Assembly (NCBI GenBank): GCA_951799445.1
Contig: OX637287.1
Span: 5,394,001 to 5,458,000 of the forward strand
DNA length: 64,000 bases
Source of the DNA: Pseudisothecium myosuroides
Lineage: Eukaryota > Streptophyta > Bryopsida > Hypnales > Lembophyllaceae
Reading direction: 5' to 3'
How positions within the stretch are numbered: position 1 is the stretch's first letter; each line of letters starts with the position of its first letter. The translations under genes were made by a program, and so were the position numbers. This document shows positions 1-10,858 of this stretch, piece by piece. The notes beneath the pieces are model-generated. The model saw only the letters and a list, made by a program, of their open reading frames with translations. It did no database searches and was not told the origin of the DNA.

Positions 1-958
1 GAGACAGTGTTAGGGCACGTCTTCTCCAGCTGCGTCTTGGCGGCGTCGATCACTTCGTAGCCTCGCACTGTCAAGTTGGGGTTAGACTTCTTCTCCACGT
101 TGGGATTCTGCGCACTGGGATCCAGAAGAAGGGATGCATCACAGCCCTGCAAAACCGGACCAAGGTTTCAAAACGACCAATTTCTTATTCGTCATATTGT
201 GAGAAATCAATAATTAAGACCGAACCGGCCTTTATATCACCAGAATCGGTGACGAACATCGTATGTCACTATAAAACGAAGTAGTGCTTGCAACAAATCA
301 TTAATTTGCAATGGTTTTGTAGCGGTTCTGTACTTGTATTTGCCTTAACCCATCTCTATTGCAAACCATTGCAAAAAAACTGCAAACTTCTTGCAAAAGT
401 CTTGGACGCAAAACCGCTACACTTCTACAGTTTTATGCCTAAATTGTGGCAAAGATTATTGCAAACTCAAGTAGTCGCATATGCATTGCAAAATGTTGTA
501 CTAAACCATAGCAAAATTGCTAGTAGATTTCTGTCGAGCATTGCATAACCGTTGCAGAAAGTACTAATGCAATTTCAACCTTCTGTCCTAGTGTGTGTTG
601 GTCGAAATATAAACAAATAAACTTGGACAAAGAAATGTCGGCAAATAATCTCGATCATGGGCATATTACTTGCACATTGAAGTAGTAAGATCGAAATGCG
701 GTGCAGCGAGCAACACAAGTACGCATGTACCTCCACGAAGCAGTCATGGAACAACATGCGAATTAGAGAGGGAGCCACGCTGGGGTTCTCATTGAAGGCT
801 TGTGTCACCGCTTGTGTAACAATGGCTTCCGCGTTTGCGCAGTTCTTCGTTCCGTAGTAGCCAATGAAGAACTGAGCATTCACTCCACTCCAGCTACATG
901 AATATCCCACTATCCACAACGCTACCAGGAACCTGCTAATAGCCATAGCCATTGCCAT
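1..958 (-). CDS. Class III secretory peroxidase, 5' part (runs off the left edge)
   Basis: Haem peroxidase of the plant secretory pathway, which oxidises phenolics and cell-wall substrates with H2O2. Two exons are visible: 958-731 (ATG at 958-956, 76 codons, phase 0, GT donor at 730-729) and 146-1 (AG acceptor at 148-147), which continues beyond the window. Residues 1-28 look like a signal peptide ending VNA, with mature protein starting at Q29. The family motif LFHDCFV is at 69-75, with catalytic Arg67 and distal His71. After the splice comes GCDASLLLD, followed by LTVRGYEVIDAAK, the usual NxxLRGFxVID block. Cys40, Cys73 and Cys78 match conserved disulphide cysteines. The proximal His and C-terminal half lie outside the window. 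The isoform cannot be named. The 584-bp intron is not coding. Confidence 0.95.
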
Positions 959-3445
959 CTCGTCTCACTTCTTAGCTTTCAGTCCACCAGCAGCTGATTT
1001 ACTTCTCGATACGAGATTACCTTAGATCTCGTACCAAAAATACCTCAGTGATGTACAGATCTTCTACTCTGCAACTGCTCTGGTCTATCAATCGAACTCA
1101 GCTGATCACAATCTACTTGCAATCGTAACGTGAATGAAGTTAGTTACTTCAGAGCAAGATCGAGCTGCTGCAAGTTAGAAGGAAGAGAAGAGCGAGTACT
1201 CAAGTTGATCTGAGAAAGAGGTGACACTTAAGATCGAGATATAAGTTATGAATGTGAATTGAAGTAGCTCAAGTTCGATGTCACCTGTACTCAGCTGCAA
1301 TTAACAGTCACCTGCCCCGGCTTGAATTAATAATGATCACCAGGAACTATAGAAGTGAGTTGCGTAGTACAAGCTGTATGTTGCTGACTGCTGCGGCAGT
1401 GGCACTACTGAGCACTGACAGGAAACATGAATGCATTAATTAATGTCAACGAAGACTGTGAGGCACCCTGCTCGTCGGGACGACGCGGTTTTAGTCCATC
1501 TTAGTTGAGCTTCATGAAGTGCACGCAGCTGCCATCGCCGGGGTCACTGAGTAACTGACTGGCGGAGACTTTTGTGCCTCACGGTGTCATATTGGTGACA
1601 AAGTGATCACGACTTCACGAGTAGTCATGAGAAGTTTTGAGGTGGGGTGCTCAGAGACTGCCTTCTAATGAGTACTGATCCTCGATTTTCAGAGGGGGTG
1701 CACACCTTGTAACATTTTCAGTCAATTTTTGTTAAAGAGACAGAAAGAAGTTGCATCTAATCCACTTTAGTTCATACTCTTTGGACACTTATTGAATTAG
1801 TTATGAATTTTTGAAGTTGGAAGTGGAGGTGCTTTGAAATTGTTCCCATCTTGAAATGTTTATTAAGGGTACATTAAAACTTATACCGGTATGTATCCCT
1901 ATGTTAGAGGATGGGTTAAGAGCCCACTTTAGTATTGAAAATTAGGATTGTCTGAAGTATTGAGGTCAGTTTTTTGTCACATTTCTTGAAAATGGCAGAC
2001 ATGCTCAAAATCGTTGATTTTGGAGATGTTCAGAGTGATGATGGCGGTTTTAGGCAGGCAGCCATTTTGGGAATTTGGGTGTACCCACCTTACTGTGTTG
2101 CCACTCCTCCACAGTAATAAGTTACCATGTGAATTTGGAGGTCCAGACACAACTGGTTCAGAGGTTGTCAGTTCTCACTAAATGATACCAACAGACCGGG
2201 ATGATACAGAATCGTATGTGCAGGAGCAGAAGAGTTAAATCCCCCAAAGCGCCCACCACATAGAAAAAGCGTCCCATTACAGCTCCATTGCAGCTCCATT
2301 AGCAGTATCAATGATGAATGCTTGAGAATAAAGCTGATCCACGAACTTCCTAAACTCCCTCAAGACTGTCACTTTAATTTAAAATGACATTTTCTCGCGC
2401 TCAAAAACTATTAGTTATTGGAAATGCAATCCTCATTTCAAAAAACAAAAACAAAATTATACTTAGAGAGAATTTTCTAGAAGAGACGAGAGGGAATCAT
2501 GAAGAACGCATTTTTTCACAATTTTCAGAGTCTCATAGGATTAGCTATGATTTTTCAAATTGGAAAGTAAATACATGATTCCACTGCAAGCAATTACAAA
2601 CAAGCCTCCCTGTTTATAAATTGGCTCTCAGAATTAAAACCCTCATGTTTATGAATCAAAATCCAATTCCTTGGGAAGCTCATCAGACTTTGCATACTCT
2701 CTACCCTTGTTACATACGTGAACACTCTCGTACCTTCTTTCGATTCCGTGTATCCTTATTTGCACTATGACTGTGCTGAAAAGGACTTCTCCTGAGGAAG
2801 GGGCCGCTCCAACTTATCGCTGTGACCAAATTACTGCCCTATAGACGGGCGGTTCCAGAACACTGACGTCTTAAGAGCCCTCTACCTTAAGAGTAGACAC
2901 AAATGGTTCAGTTCTCAAAACAAATAGGACATCTATTTGACTCTGATCTCCAGATCAAGGTCAACCGAAGTGAACCGAAGTTTTGGCGTAGGTTCAAACG
3001 AGCTGAGACCGTGGTAGACAAAATAGTATCAAGACGAGCAACGTGCAATCATCTTGTTTAAACCCCCCCTTTCGGACTTGGTGTAATCACCATCAATTTT
3101 TAAACCAGCATACAATCGAAACCTAGAATTTGGAATTATTCGGAAGCACAGGAGGTAATCAGCTACTCCACTTGTAAAAATTTGCATCCAAGCAGATGAC
3201 GCAATCCACAAGGAAGAACACCAGAGTGCACAATCGATCATCACCCCGAAATAAAAATTTGCTCCAGAAAAGAAGCCCAGGTAGATAGAGCAGTGCTTCA
3301 GGACCTGAATCTAAACAACCAAAAATATGAAACTCCATTCACTATGGAATCCAAAACTCAAGATTTAAAGTGATCTAGCAAAAACGGTGCACTGCATATA
3401 GCGGGTGGTTGGTTTCTTCAAATCAAAAATGAGTACAGGCAAGCT
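959..3445. other. Intergenic, no gene recognised
   Basis: About 2.5 kb between the peroxidase start and the 3' end of the NOL9 gene; both genes are on the minus strand. It should contain the peroxidase promoter and the NOL9 3' UTR. Only short open frames without family resemblance are present (for example 2384-2578). I see no repeat or RNA gene. Confidence 0.5.
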
Positions 3446-6400
3446 TCACTGCATTTTCTTTGCACTCGGCTTCATAGTACTTTTCATTGCGCCCGCACCC
3501 ACTCCTTCCACAATTTGTGATGTTTTCTTCAAATATGGACACATGAAACCTCTGGCCTGCAGTTCAAGTCCCAAGATCATCAATAAGTTTGACACACATA
3601 TAATCAATACGTTTAGACTGTACGCTGCAGACAAGGAGTTCATACACGAGTCTTAGAATACATGAAATGCTCTAGATTTGAAACTTCTCATGCATGGACT
3701 GTGATCTGCATGAAAGTCTCTTACCATCAAGAGTGGAACTGGAATCTCAACACGCCCCTGAAGCAGGATATCAACATGTTGGAGTTGTTCTTGAGGCACA
3801 GGAGTGCTAATATAGAACACGCCTTTTCTCATGTCAACTGCTTTCACAATTCCTGCAAGAAAAAAACATATTCCACACAATGACTACGGGAACGCTCTTC
3901 ACAGAAAACCTCCCATATTTTCCTGTTGTGCCAAAAAAATTCTGCGAACAAAGCTAGAACGGATGAAAACAATTTTTTTGGACAGAATTGTTGTTTCACA
4001 TCAAAGGATCTTACCGAGGCCCAAGCAGAGCGGCACGGACGACCTCATGTCATCGTTGTCTCGAGTGTCCTTGTCAATAGAGGTCACCCCGAGACCCACA
4101 ATAGTTGCATTGACACATCGAAGACTCTCTGATGGTGGTACCTGAAATCATATTTACAAACATCAACTAAGAAACGATACATCCTCCTTTTTAGGGCAGT
4201 TACTTGATTTAATATGAATCTTAAGGCTGTATTCCTTTCTTAACCAATAAAGGACAATTTATCAACTTCTCGCTTGGTGAAACTTCTTTAGTTTTCTATA
4301 TTGATATTTTTCAAATGTAGTAATATATATCTAGAATTAATTTCAAATTTTTCATAATCCAAATGAAGTATATATGATATAAAGTGGAGAACACCTCACC
4401 ATAAACGCAGCATTTAGGGCTATGAAGGATATAAAGAGCAAGTGTTTAGCACAAACCTCAGAATGAAGATGCTTGATTTTAAGGGCTGTAAATGGGACTT
4501 CGTATGGGGTGTCCCTCACAAGTGACATCGCAGTTTGGGCAAAGAGCTTGGCTTCCCGGTAAGGGAAAGGCGCTGAATTCTCTCCAAAACACTGTTGAAA
4601 ATACGCAAGAAATCGGGCTGCTCGTAGATGATGCGCTGATCTTGCACTTCGATGATGCCTGCTCAATAATTTGAACACGTCTCAGAGAACAAAAGGTACA
4701 CACAAGATAAAAAATAATCACCATGTGTAACATCCCTAAATTGCAGGTCCCTGAGAGTTGCTTACATGGGTAGTTTCTCCACTGCACTCTCTACGTATAT
4801 GGTTTCGGCGGTACTCATTTCGTCCCAGAACTTGTTACGTGGCAGATTCTTCTTCTCGGAGTTGGCCAACACTTGTACAACGTGTGTTGGAGCGGTAGAA
4901 TTCAAGATGTCGACAACAACATCATACCCAATACCTGTGAGAAATGACAAAAGACTGATAAGCAACTGTTTACATGCACTACAAAAACGAGACTCTCAAG
5001 CCATTTTGGCCTACCTCTTGTCTGATAATTGACCAGAATTAGGTGTAAAGAGCTTGAGTTAAAGTTGCTGTTACCTTTCACCCATCCATGCGTATTGATG
5101 ACTAGCGGGATAGTCGATGTGGAATTGACAGAATACTTTTCACGAAAATAGTTGACAAGGCCAGCTACATGTTCACCATACATCAACGGGTTACTTTTAG
5201 GAGTAACATCTCCATAAAAGAAGCACCTGCAAAAGCGACCATAACACATTGCCAAATACAGTTTTGGCCATCAGACTAGTTGTACTATTGCAAAGTAATG
5301 ATCGAATAAACAATTCCGTGCCTAAATTCAAGGTGAAGTAAACATGGAAAATCGATGATGCATTTCAGGGCTACAAGCCGTCGGACTTCGGTTTGATAGG
5401 GATGAGGGTCGAGGATTTAAGAGCCACAATATGCAACGTTGCAAATTCATGGACAACATAAAACTTAGAAGTAGACATGGCAAACTAAAGAGAATTCTAT
5501 TACCTCTCCGGTGAACGAAGATGCATTGCTGGCGGGCCTGGTAAGCGATAGGTCAGGGGCAGAGTTAGCACTCGATATGATTAGCAAAAACGTCCTTTAA
5601 CACTCAGTCATTTACTACTACTACACAAACTACTGCACGTTAAAATATGAGAACAGCAGACAGAAATTAAAATTAAACAAATCCTTAAATGCTCGCACGT
5701 ATAAAACATGAACACATACAAGGAAAAATATCGCAAAAAAACCCAATGGGGGCAATCAGATCTTACCAACAACTGGGTTGTCAAGAACGTGTAGTGAGAG
5801 ACATCCAGGAGCCGTGAATTCTGGTTGTCCAACGTCTGTATCCAGGTATGCAACTTCCTTATACCTGGACGAGTACAAAAATAGCAACATAATGACTGAT
5901 GTCACTAAAGATGTACCCTTATCATAATTTCTGGAATTCACATATTAATAAAACAACAATAACTAGATTTTTGTATAATGACGGTAAAGTCTGAGACCTG
6001 TTGAGAAGTGAGTTCACTAGGAACCGAGCAAATGTAGACTTCCCGACATTCTTTGCACCACAGATGGCAATAACAGGCACACTGGAACCAAGTGTGATAG
6101 TTTCAACAGCTTCCTTCCAATCGGATGGCAAAGTTGTTGGTGAGGAGTAGTCGTCCAAAGTTTCAACTATTCTTTGTTTCTTCGCAAAAGATGTGTGAAG
6201 TCCACGGCCTTCACGCCTTTTAGCAATTTCTGGAATGGCAGCAAGTTCAACATCTTCCACAGGTATTTCAATCTGATCAGTTCTCTCATCTCCATCTTCA
6301 CTATCTGAGTAACTAGCTTCTGAATCTAAATTTAGTTCATCCTCCTCGCTGTCCAATTCATTAATATCACGAAAATCCCGATCTTCATTTTCTCCATCTA

Positions 6401-7676
6401 GGAGTTCTCTTCCCCTTTTCTTTCCAAGAGAAGAGCCGTGCGATCCAACAAATTCCTAAATCGCCACAAAACACAACGCCCATGTCAAACAAAGCGACGA
6501 CGTACAAGCAGCCTGAGCTTTAAAACATATCAGCTACAAATAAACAAGGGACTGCTGAATTTGTACTGCTCAGACATCTAACCACTGACATAAAGCAAAT
6601 AAAATCAACAGCGAGAGAGTCATTTACCAGTTTGAACGATATACTTCTTCCAGGAAGCACACTACTGGTCAACATGTTCAGGCCAAGAGTATGGGAGGAA
6701 AATCTCAATTCGCAACCCAACACATCTTCCAAGCTTTTGGTTTCTTCTCTTTCTTCTACCATATTTACATCCATCAATTCTGCCCCTCCTGATCTTTCAT
6801 CTCTGGATACATGCCGTGATTCAATGGTGATAACTTCAGCAAGCTTAGAGCTTGAGCAAACAAGGACATCTGTTCCACGAGGGAAAGAGTAGCCAAGCAT
6901 GGATGCCTGCCCTTCCATAACTTGGACCATTGCACATCCGTCTAATATAACCATCTGTCAAGCCGAAATGATCAACAAATTCAGTAGCTAAATTCTTCAA
7001 ATCGTTTATAAAATACAGCATGCCTCCAACCTCACATACGTGCCAAATGCACTCCTCATATTTGTCTGACACTAGGAAAATTTAAACCCAGAGAGTTAGG
7101 GTTTAAGCAAGGTATAAACCTGGCCAACGCCAAGCTTGACCGTGGCTACATTCCCATCATAAACTACAGATCTGCAACATTCAAAGCCAAAATTCAGCAT
7201 TAGCTATGAAATTGTTCGAGGGCTTCTGGTATACAAGGTTCAATAGCGCTTTCGCAGTACAATGCAACTAGGAAAGAAGCAACTAAGGATGCATAGTATA
7301 CCACGTGACTAAGGATGTATACTATATATTGGAGTGAAATGAATACTTACGGATATAAACTAGATTTCTCTTTCCCTTTCGGTGCACTTGGAACATCTAA
7401 AACATTAATAGGTTTAACCAGAAATTCTGAGAGCTCCTCTGGTACGCCTTCGCTGACACCAAAACTCTCCTCGCTAAGCACATCCTCATCCAGAGTATCT
7501 TCTTCGCTAGGACCATCGTCTTCATCAATTGCTAGTTGTGAGAACATGGGCGCAGTCAATTTTCGACGCTTAAGCTGAGGCAGAGGAAACGATTTCCTGC
7601 GTTTCCGAGGCCATCCATTCGGCGCAGAGCTCACAGCTCTGCATCTAAAAAAACCCTTTAATAGGATTCCTCTCAT
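3446..7676 (-). CDS. NOL9: NOL9/GRC3-type polynucleotide 5'-hydroxyl kinase
   Basis: Nucleolar kinase that phosphorylates RNA 5'-OH ends; in yeast and human it acts with LAS1 in ITS2 processing of pre-rRNA. Twelve exons: 7676-7351, 7171-7120, 6954-6628, 6455-5998, 5864-5767, 5537-5504, 5226-5075, 4934-4766, 4658-4457, 4141-4015, 3852-3725, 3556-3446. All junctions are GT-AG, phases agree, and the total is 728 codons (727 aa). Walker A GAKNVGKS is at 368-375. The Clp1/Grc3 block LDTDVGQPEF is at 395-404. An acidic region lies at about 260-300 and a basic PRKRRK near the N-terminus. The C-terminal blocks (PYEVPF, KHLHSE, then LLQGRVEIPVPLL) also match plant GRC3 proteins. The first in-frame ATG is 7676-7674; the frame stays open 13 codons upstream without another ATG, so the start is less certain than the rest. 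Exon 6 is only 34 bp. Confidence 0.93.
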
Positions 7677-8373
7677 TGCGCGGAATCCTAGTTGCAGAGG
7701 AGGAGTGCGTAGCACTAGCCACTCGAAAGCTTCAAATCATTCTCCAACTCCCTTCATTCCGTCACTGCCTTCCTGGAGAACATTACGAAGAAAATCTGAG
7801 AAAATCAGGGTTTATCCTTCAATTCAAAATTACTTCAAATTCGTGAACGACAACCAAAAAAGCACAGCACGGCACTATGAAAATGAAGTGTCGAAACTAA
7901 TGCTTCTCAATATCGGCTAGAATTGTGAAACACTAATAACCGAAATTGACAACGACTAAATTTCAAGAATTAGGTTATCCTAACTCATAATATGCCATTC
8001 AAGCTGAGCGGAAGCAAACTACGTTCACTATGCCAACCTCTACAACTCAAAACGTCATTACCGTTTTGCGAATAAGGTACAGATGCCGAGGGACACGCAC
8101 CAAAATTTGGCACCCTAAAACCTTGCACGATGAGTACATACTTTTTGAAACGTGCACTACCTTAACATAGGACCTTGTGTCATTTTAGGTCATCTATCAA
8201 CAAGAACTTTGAGAACTTAAAACATTTGCATACAGTACTCAAACAATGCATGCTTAAGTTAGTTACACAGCAGAGTTGTCTTTCCGAGAACCGACCAACA
8301 GATCTCAAACGGGGCAGCAGAATTACAAAATGCGTCACAAGAGGTCCACAAAGCACCCATCCAAAACCAAAAC
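7677..8373. other. NOL9 upstream region
   Basis: About 700 bp between the NOL9 start and a tandem repeat array. It is the likely promoter and 5' UTR of the minus-strand NOL9 gene. No clear core promoter element could be assigned, and the short open frames here resemble nothing known. Confidence 0.4.
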
Positions 8374-9478
8374 TCTGTCACTTCACAACTTTTGCAAATG
8401 GAATCCAAATCACACAAAATTTGGTGCGTTCGAATACTCTATCATTCGCCCAAAAGTTCTTCAACAAAAATTTGACCAGTCTGAAAACAGAAAGAATGCC
8501 CGGCAGCAAAACTACCTTACCACATTGCACACTCAAGGCACTACCAGCTACCATCACACCAATCCACAAAGTAGAACACCACACAACCCGAACAAAACTG
8601 TCACTTCATAACTTTTGCAAACGGAATCCAAATCACACAAAATTTGGTGCGTTGGAATCCTCTATCATTCAGCCAAAAGCCCGTCAATAAAAATTTGACC
8701 AGTCTGAAAACAAAAAGAATTCCCGACAGCAAAACTACATTGCACACTAAAGGCACTACGAGCTACCATCACACCAATCCACAAAGCAGAACACCACACA
8801 ACCCGAACAAACTGTCACTTCATAACTTTTGCAAACGGAATCCAAATCACACAAAATTTGATGCGTTCGAATCCTCTACCATTCGCCCAAAAGTCCATCA
8901 CTAAAAATTTGACCAGTCTGAAAACAGAAAGAATGCCCGACAGCAAATCTATCTTACCACATTGCACACTCAAGGCACTACCAGCTACCATCACACCAAT
9001 CCACAAAGTAGAACACCACACAACCCGAACAAAACTCTGTCACTTCATAACTTTCGCAAACAGAATCCAAATCACACAAAAATTGGTGCATTGGAATCCT
9101 CTATCATTCGCGCAAAAGTTCTTCAATAAAAATTCGACCAGTCTGAAAACAGAAAGAATGCCCGGCAGCAAAACTACCTTACCACATTGCACACTCAAGG
9201 CACTACCAGCTACCGTCACACCAAACCACAAGCAGAACACCACACAACCCGAACAAAACTGTCACTTCATAACTTTTGCAAACGGAATCCAAATCACACA
9301 AAATTTGGTGCGTTCGAATCCTCTATCACTCGCCTAAAAGTTCATCAATAAAAATTTGACCAGTCTAAAAACCTAAAGAATGCCCGGCAGCAAAACTACC
9401 TTGCCACATTGCACACTCAAAGCACTACGAGCTACCATGATCTCACCAAACCACAAAGCAGAACACCACACAACTCGA
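8374..9478. repeat. Tandem array, about five copies of a ~222-bp unit
   Basis: The motif ctgtcacttc recurs at 8374, 8598, 8812, 9036 and 9259 (spacings 224, 214, 224, 223). Each unit continues through 'cacacaaaattTggtgc', 'gaccagtctgaaaacag' and 'cattgcacactcaaggcac'. Units differ by scattered substitutions and small indels. The minus strand of three units (8584-8378, 9021-8815, 9243-9040) keeps an open frame of 67-68 codons with the same core. I do not know a protein family for it, and the frame may be an accident of the repeat. The array lies about 0.7 kb upstream of NOL9. Confidence 0.9.
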
Positions 9479-9924
9479 CCACTGCAAGATCCAGAGCCGA
9501 ATTGCAATAAAAATACCGGAAACCCTAACCAGACAGACACACCCGTGGTCTTTCAAGTCAGTGCTCTTACATAATTGCCGCTGCTGCGTGAGAAACGAAA
9601 CACAGGCGCCTCTCCTTCTTCCTTCTCCTTCTTCCTCCGAGAGATGGCGCCCACGGTAGAATTGCGAGCAAGTCGACAACCTAAATTAAAGGTAATGCAG
9701 TCAAAAAGTTGAGTGGCGAAAAGCTGAAAGTCAGAGAAAGCTGAGGAAGACAGGGAGAGAAAGCTGAAGGAGTCCTCGGGAGCTGTCCACCGTTCGATCT
9801 GCCGCAACGGAGTAGCATCGTGGATCTCATTGGGAACTCTGCCCTGGGAGCGATGTCCTCATGGAACCGGCATCCGGGCTTTCTCTAAATAAATCTCTAA
9901 ATTTTCTCCGGTTGATAATTACAG
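9479..9924. other. Intergenic; possible short first exon at 9644
   Basis: After the array lies a pyrimidine-rich tract (about 9610-9640) and then gagATGGCG at 9644, a good plant start context. The frame reads 16 codons to a possible donor AAG|GTAATG at 9691/9692, or 22 codons to a stop at about 9712. No downstream exon was found, so this is recorded as a possibility only. Confidence 0.2.
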
Positions 9925-9926
9925 TA

Positions 9927-10068
9927 TAAGGTAGAAATACCATAAACCGTTACAGTATCTTAAATGGTTACAATGTACCTGTTCTTAACATTTCAAGGCA
10001 GAAATGACAAGACTAGGTACATTGTAACCATTTAAGGTATTATAACGGTTTATGGTATTTTTACCTTA
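9927..10068. mobile_element. 142-bp foldback element with TA flanks (Stowaway-type MITE candidate)
   Basis: Two long, nearly matching inverted arms of about 57 bp surround a short loop. The left arm starts TAAGGTAGAAATACCATAAA, and the right arm is its near-complement ending in TTTTACCTTA. The element is flanked on both sides by TA (9925-9926 and 10069-10070), as expected for Tc1/mariner-type MITEs. It has no coding capacity. A small-RNA hairpin is an alternative reading. Confidence 0.75.
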
Positions 10069-10211
10069 TAGAACATGCAATTACTATCATTGGAAGCGTA
10101 TCCAAATGTCCATTGAATAGATACAAGAAAAGTTGAATTTAGACATTGGGCAATGAAAATAAAACGCTTCAAAAGCGTAGTGGAAGACAAAATTATAAAA
10201 GCCTTGGCAAA

Positions 10212-10858
10212 TCTATACCTTAAATTAGGTTAAATTAGGTTGTTTGTTTTTGTTTGTTTGATATGTTGAAATTTGAAAAATCGAGAGCCTCCCCTCTCCT
10301 CCACGGCATTCTTGGTACCATTAGAAAGCTCTCTATGAAGAAGGTTGCATGGACTTTGTTTTGTGGCGTTTGAACCTGCAATGTGAAAGGTATTGAATTT
10401 CAGAAGGGTTTATGAAATAATAATAAATTGAATTAAATTAACTTTTATTTTGAAAAAACCGTAACTTTCACGTTGCATGTCCAAACGCCATGAAACAAAG
10501 CCTTACACACTCCTTCATGCATAAAGCTTTCTATTTGTGCTAACTTAGTTTTGTGGTGTTTGGACCTACGGTGTAAAAGTTATGGATTTTTTTAATTAAA
10601 AAATTAAATTAAATTATCTTTTATTTTTGAAAAAACATAATTTTCACATTGCATGTCCACATGCCATGAGACAAAGACCTTGCACTCATTTGTGCATAAA
10701 GCTTTCTATTCATATCAAGAATGCAACCTTTCACATCGTAACAGAGCCCTTGCACTCGTTTGTGCATATATAAAAGATATTGAATTTAAAAGTATTTATA
10801 AATTAAAAGTTTATTTTTACTTTTATTTTGGGTGTGGCAACGCCACAAGGCACACTAG
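10212..10858 (+). mobile_element. Helitron-like non-autonomous element, copy 1
   Basis: Starts TCTATACCTTAA directly after an A (10211) and ends CTAG directly before a T (10859): the TC...CTAG ends and A/T insertion site of Helitrons. A perfect 6-bp hairpin, TGTGGC-AAC-GCCACA (10833-10847), sits 7 bases before the CTAG. A second element at 43168-43577 shares both ends and a similar internal motif. There are no terminal inverted repeats or target duplication. The interior is AT-rich, with internal inverted copies of a segment around 'ttttgtggcgtttga'. No Rep/helicase is encoded. Confidence 0.75.

Noticed and set aside
7677..7715. NOL9 start at 7715
   Set aside because: The codon there is GTG. 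The first ATG in frame is at 7676.
9553..9807. 84-codon minus-strand frame
   Set aside because: Ser/Phe-rich translation of a purine/pyrimidine-biased tract. No family resemblance.
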